Assembly: GCF_014305095.1 (NCBI RefSeq)
Contig: NZ_JACRUI010000001.1
Span: forward strand, 355,599 to 419,598
Direction of reading: 5' to 3'
From: Flavobacterium kayseriense
GTDB taxonomy: Bacteria > Bacteroidota > Bacteroidia > Flavobacteriales > Flavobacteriaceae
Length of the DNA stretch: 64,000 nucleotides
Made by a program: the position numbers and the translations under genes. The notes under the pieces are model-generated. The model saw only the letters and a program-made list of their open reading frames with translations, made no database searches and was not told where the DNA came from. Below, piece after piece: positions 61,892 through 64,000 of this stretch. Each line of letters opens with the position of its first letter. Position 1 is the first letter of the stretch.

Positions 61892-64000
61892 TTAGTACAC
61901 TATTTTTTTTGTTACGACTGATCCATTGTTCAACACAACTTTTACAATTAACACCACATTTGCAGCGCTTAGGCTACTAATAGACATTTGATTAGAATCT
62001 ACTGCATTTTTAGCAAACAATTGTTTTCCCGCTAGATCATAAACATAAGCAGCAACAATGGTTTCAGTACCTACTTGAACCGTAATTACCTTGTTTTTTG
62101 TCGAAATATACACCCCTTCCGCAACAAGATCAACAACCTCGACACCAAGTGTTTTATTGGTGTAGCGTATAGCGAAGCGGTCGTTAAAAACACCTATTTC
62201 TGTCGTAAATTTATATGTCCCTTCACTTAAATCGATCACAATACCTAAGAGTTTGTCCTCTAAATATACTTTTTGAGTTTCAAATAGACCATCTTTATCT
62301 CTGATACTGATACTAAATTGCCCTCCAATATTCGCTTTATATCCTAGTGGTATGATCTCAGCATCATTAAATGGTAGTGCACGACCTTGAATTGTTAAGT
62401 TCTTGTCCTTGTTGATACTATAAAAATCAACAAAAGCATTACCATCAAAAGTTTCTCCATCAAAGGCAGTTTCAAAATCATTGGTAGCATCAGTAATATA
62501 ACCTAATAGCGTTTCTTTAAAAGCCCCTTCTGTATTGATTAGATCAAGCCAAATTCTATTCATTTCCACTACTGAACTTGACTTTTTAGTCGACGCCATT
62601 TTAAAAAAATCAGCATTGCTGTTCGCCACTATTGCACTAAAACCCGCACGCATATTATTCGTAAAATTTGCATTTCCTGCTGCGACACTAGTTCCAAAAA
62701 ATGCTTGACCCGAAGCAATTTTACCAGTAGGAGCGTTTGATTTTACTGGACCAGGACCAGAGGTTGTAGAGGTTGAACTTGGTGCCGGACCAGTAGGAGC
62801 CGTAGCAACTCCACCCGTTCTGTTATAAGCAGCATAATCATCAGAGGTATAAGCTAACACTCCCGATCCAGCTGTTCCAGATGGCAGAGTAGAAGCTAAC
62901 CGAATGGATGTATTATGGGTCCAAAAATAGATGGTTCCTTCCAATACACCACTATTGGCGGCTAAGAACAAATTAGCATCTAATGCAGATGGATAAGGGT
63001 TTCCTATTAAAACAGAATTACCCGCTGCTCCTATGGGTAAAGATACCGGCCCATTATTAGGAGCACCCGTGAATCGATACAACTGAGTGGACGGCGGTTG
63101 TCCTGATTTGGTTTGTGGTCCTCTGATGATATAACCAACACCTTTACCCATCAAGTTATTATAAGCGTCTTCATAATTCCAACTATTACTAAAAGAATTA
63201 AAAGATAAAAACTTATCTCCAAGTGTATTAGGCGAAAAATCTATAAGTTTTTGACCCGCAACCGGTGAGGACCAATACGTATAATCAAAATTAGTAATTG
63301 GTGTGGTCTCTCGTTCGTAAAAGATGGAACCACTATTTGCAGCAGTAGCGTTAATTTGAACTAGACTCGTGCCACTAAGGAAAGTCATTGCACTACCTAC
63401 TTCAACGTCTAACTTGTCTTGAAGTCTCAACATGGTATCTGTAAAAGGATTGTATTCATCACCTACGACAATTATAGTTCCTGCTTTAACAGTACAAGAA
63501 CACAAGTCTGTACTTGTCACTAAAGTAATTGGCGCAGCATTTGGAGCAGCAATAATTCCAACTTTATCTTGACCTATTCCATTGCTCCAAGTTGTTCCAT
63601 TATAAGAAGTAGTAACTAGTGCATTGATAGGAACAATAGCAGTAGCAGCGGAAGTACAAGATGCCAAAGATACTGAAAAAGTGTACGAACCGGCCGCAAG
63701 CCCTGCTATAGTGGTACTTGTACCCGTTCCTGTAAAGCTACCTGTAGAATTACCGTTTATTGATACTGTCCAGGTTCCAGACGATGGCAAACCATTTAAA
63801 ACAACACTCCCTGTTGGAGTGATACAATTAGGTTGAGTTATTGTGCCGGGTACAGGAGCCGTTAACACATCTTCTACTGTTATAGTAATCTGATTACTAT
63901 TTGTTGTACCGCAACCGTTCATTGCATAATATCTTATCTTTTTACCATTATCCGCAAAGGCAACTACATAAGGCACTGTTAAATTGGCAAATGTCCCACT
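61892..64000 (-). CDS. T9SS-secreted surface protein, N-terminal part outside the window
   Basis: The frame is open to the right border (702 codons visible), so the protein is truncated here by the window edge. The visible part begins in Ig-like/adhesin repeats (VRYYAMNGCG-type and a segment with GTWTVSINGNSTGSFTGTGTSTTIAGLAAGSYTFSV split by strands), then a large domain with YWSSPVAGQKLIDFSPNT, GYIIRGPQT and NPYPSALDANLFL. The C-terminus (YVYDLAGKQLFAKNA to VVTKKIVY) is a T9SS type A sorting domain. Likely a large cell-surface or gliding-related adhesin; no enzymatic motif is visible. Confidence 0.85.
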   Translation of the reverse strand, partial: SGTFANLTVPYVVAFADNGKKIRYYAMNGCGTTNSNQITITVEDVLTAPVPGTITQPNCITPTGSVVLNGLPSSGTWTVSINGNSTGSFTGTGTSTTIAGLAAGSYTFSVSLASCTSAATAIVPINALVTTSYNGTTWSNGIGQDKVGIIAAPNAAPITLVTSTDLCSCTVKAGTIIVVGDEYNPFTDTMLRLQDKLDVEVGSAMTFLSGTSLVQINATAANSGSIFYERETTPITNFDYTYWSSPVAGQKLIDFSPNTLGDKFLSFNSFSNSWNYEDAYNNLMGKGVGYIIRGPQTKSGQPPSTQLYRFTGAPNNGPVSLPIGAAGNSVLIGNPYPSALDANLFLAANSGVLEGTIYFWTHNTSIRLASTLPSGTAGSGVLAYTSDDYAAYNRTGGVATAPTGPAPSSTSTTSGPGPVKSNAPTGKIASGQAFFGTSVAAGNANFTNNMRAGFSAIVANSNADFFKMASTKKSSSVVEMNRIWLDLINTEGAFKETLLGYITDATNDFETAFDGETFDGNAFVDFYSINKDKNLTIQGRALPFNDAEIIPLGYKANIGGQFSISIRDKDGLFETQKVYLEDKLLGIVIDLSEGTYKFTTEIGVFNDRFAIRYTNKTLGVEVVDLVAEGVYISTKNKVITVQVGTETIVAAYVYDLAGKQLFAKNAVDSNQMSISSLSAANVVLIVKVVLNNGSVVTKKIVY

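Overview
The window is chromosomal DNA from a member of the Flavobacteriaceae, most likely Flavobacterium or a close relative. The evidence is a low GC content, promoters of the Bacteroidetes type (TTG/TTTG then TAnnTTTG) instead of -35/-10 boxes, a 14-gene nuo operon with a short NuoG, large secreted proteins ending in type IX secretion (T9SS) sorting domains, and housekeeping genes that read as flavobacterial. Species cannot be named from the sequence alone.

Layout. 1-2900: the edge of an integrated element (a phage-like structural protein open at the left border, then a tyrosine integrase), ending next to a tRNA-Ser(GGA) that is the probable attachment site. 2958-5941: ansA, an acyltransferase-like gene and tatD. 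6232-11774: an ECF sigma factor with a membrane anti-sigma-like TPR protein, divergent from a tandemly duplicated promoter/mini-ORF module, an OmpA-type barrel protein and two lipoproteins. 11962-17189: a PKD-barrel protein, a TPR-CHAT caspase-like protein and an overlapping retropepsin-like aspartyl protease. 17240-21404: 2-oxoglutarate dehydrogenase E2 and E1. 21522-24499: a small beta-barrel protein, a lipoprotein, a small conserved protein and a polyprenyl diphosphate synthase. 24587-31563: YceI and a TetR-TolC-MFP-RND efflux operon sharing one operator sequence. 32135-33737: a secreted protein and a FrnE-like oxidoreductase. 33990-47138: nuoA-N on the minus strand. 47369-52879: cold-shock protein, aspS, a TlpA-like thioredoxin, a YwqK/MORN-like protein, a secreted protein and an AraC regulator. 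53033-56168: tRNA-Leu(CAA), prs, rplY (ctc), pth. 56227-64000: a T9SS metalloprotease, ribF, a small membrane protein, bioB and a second T9SS-type surface protein cut by the right border.

The most striking signal is the motif GGGTAACAA-N13-TTGATAT-N5-TATAA. It occurs five times in one orientation with exactly 25 bases between GGGTAACAA and TATAA, and always lies upstream of an envelope gene or mini-ORF (7602, 7758, 7914, 9982, 22352). Three copies lie directly beside the ECF sigma gene, so I infer that this is its promoter and that the genes form its regulon. The first two copies belong to a 156-bp tandem repeat, each unit carrying a 22-codon frame. The second unit encodes an intact, strongly cationic, amphipathic peptide (10 Lys/Arg, no acidic residue); the first has a stop at codon 4. 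This sigma / anti-sigma / peptide / OmpA / lipoprotein set is the best candidate in the window for an undescribed envelope system.

Other structure not explained by genes: a dispersed REP-like element with compensating stem changes (four clear copies and one degenerate, two of them inside the nuo and odh operons), a 65-bp near-palindrome at 6109-6173, a matched pair of operators for the TetR regulator, and tandem TTGACACA repeats by the integrase. No CRISPR array, rRNA operon or insertion sequence was seen.
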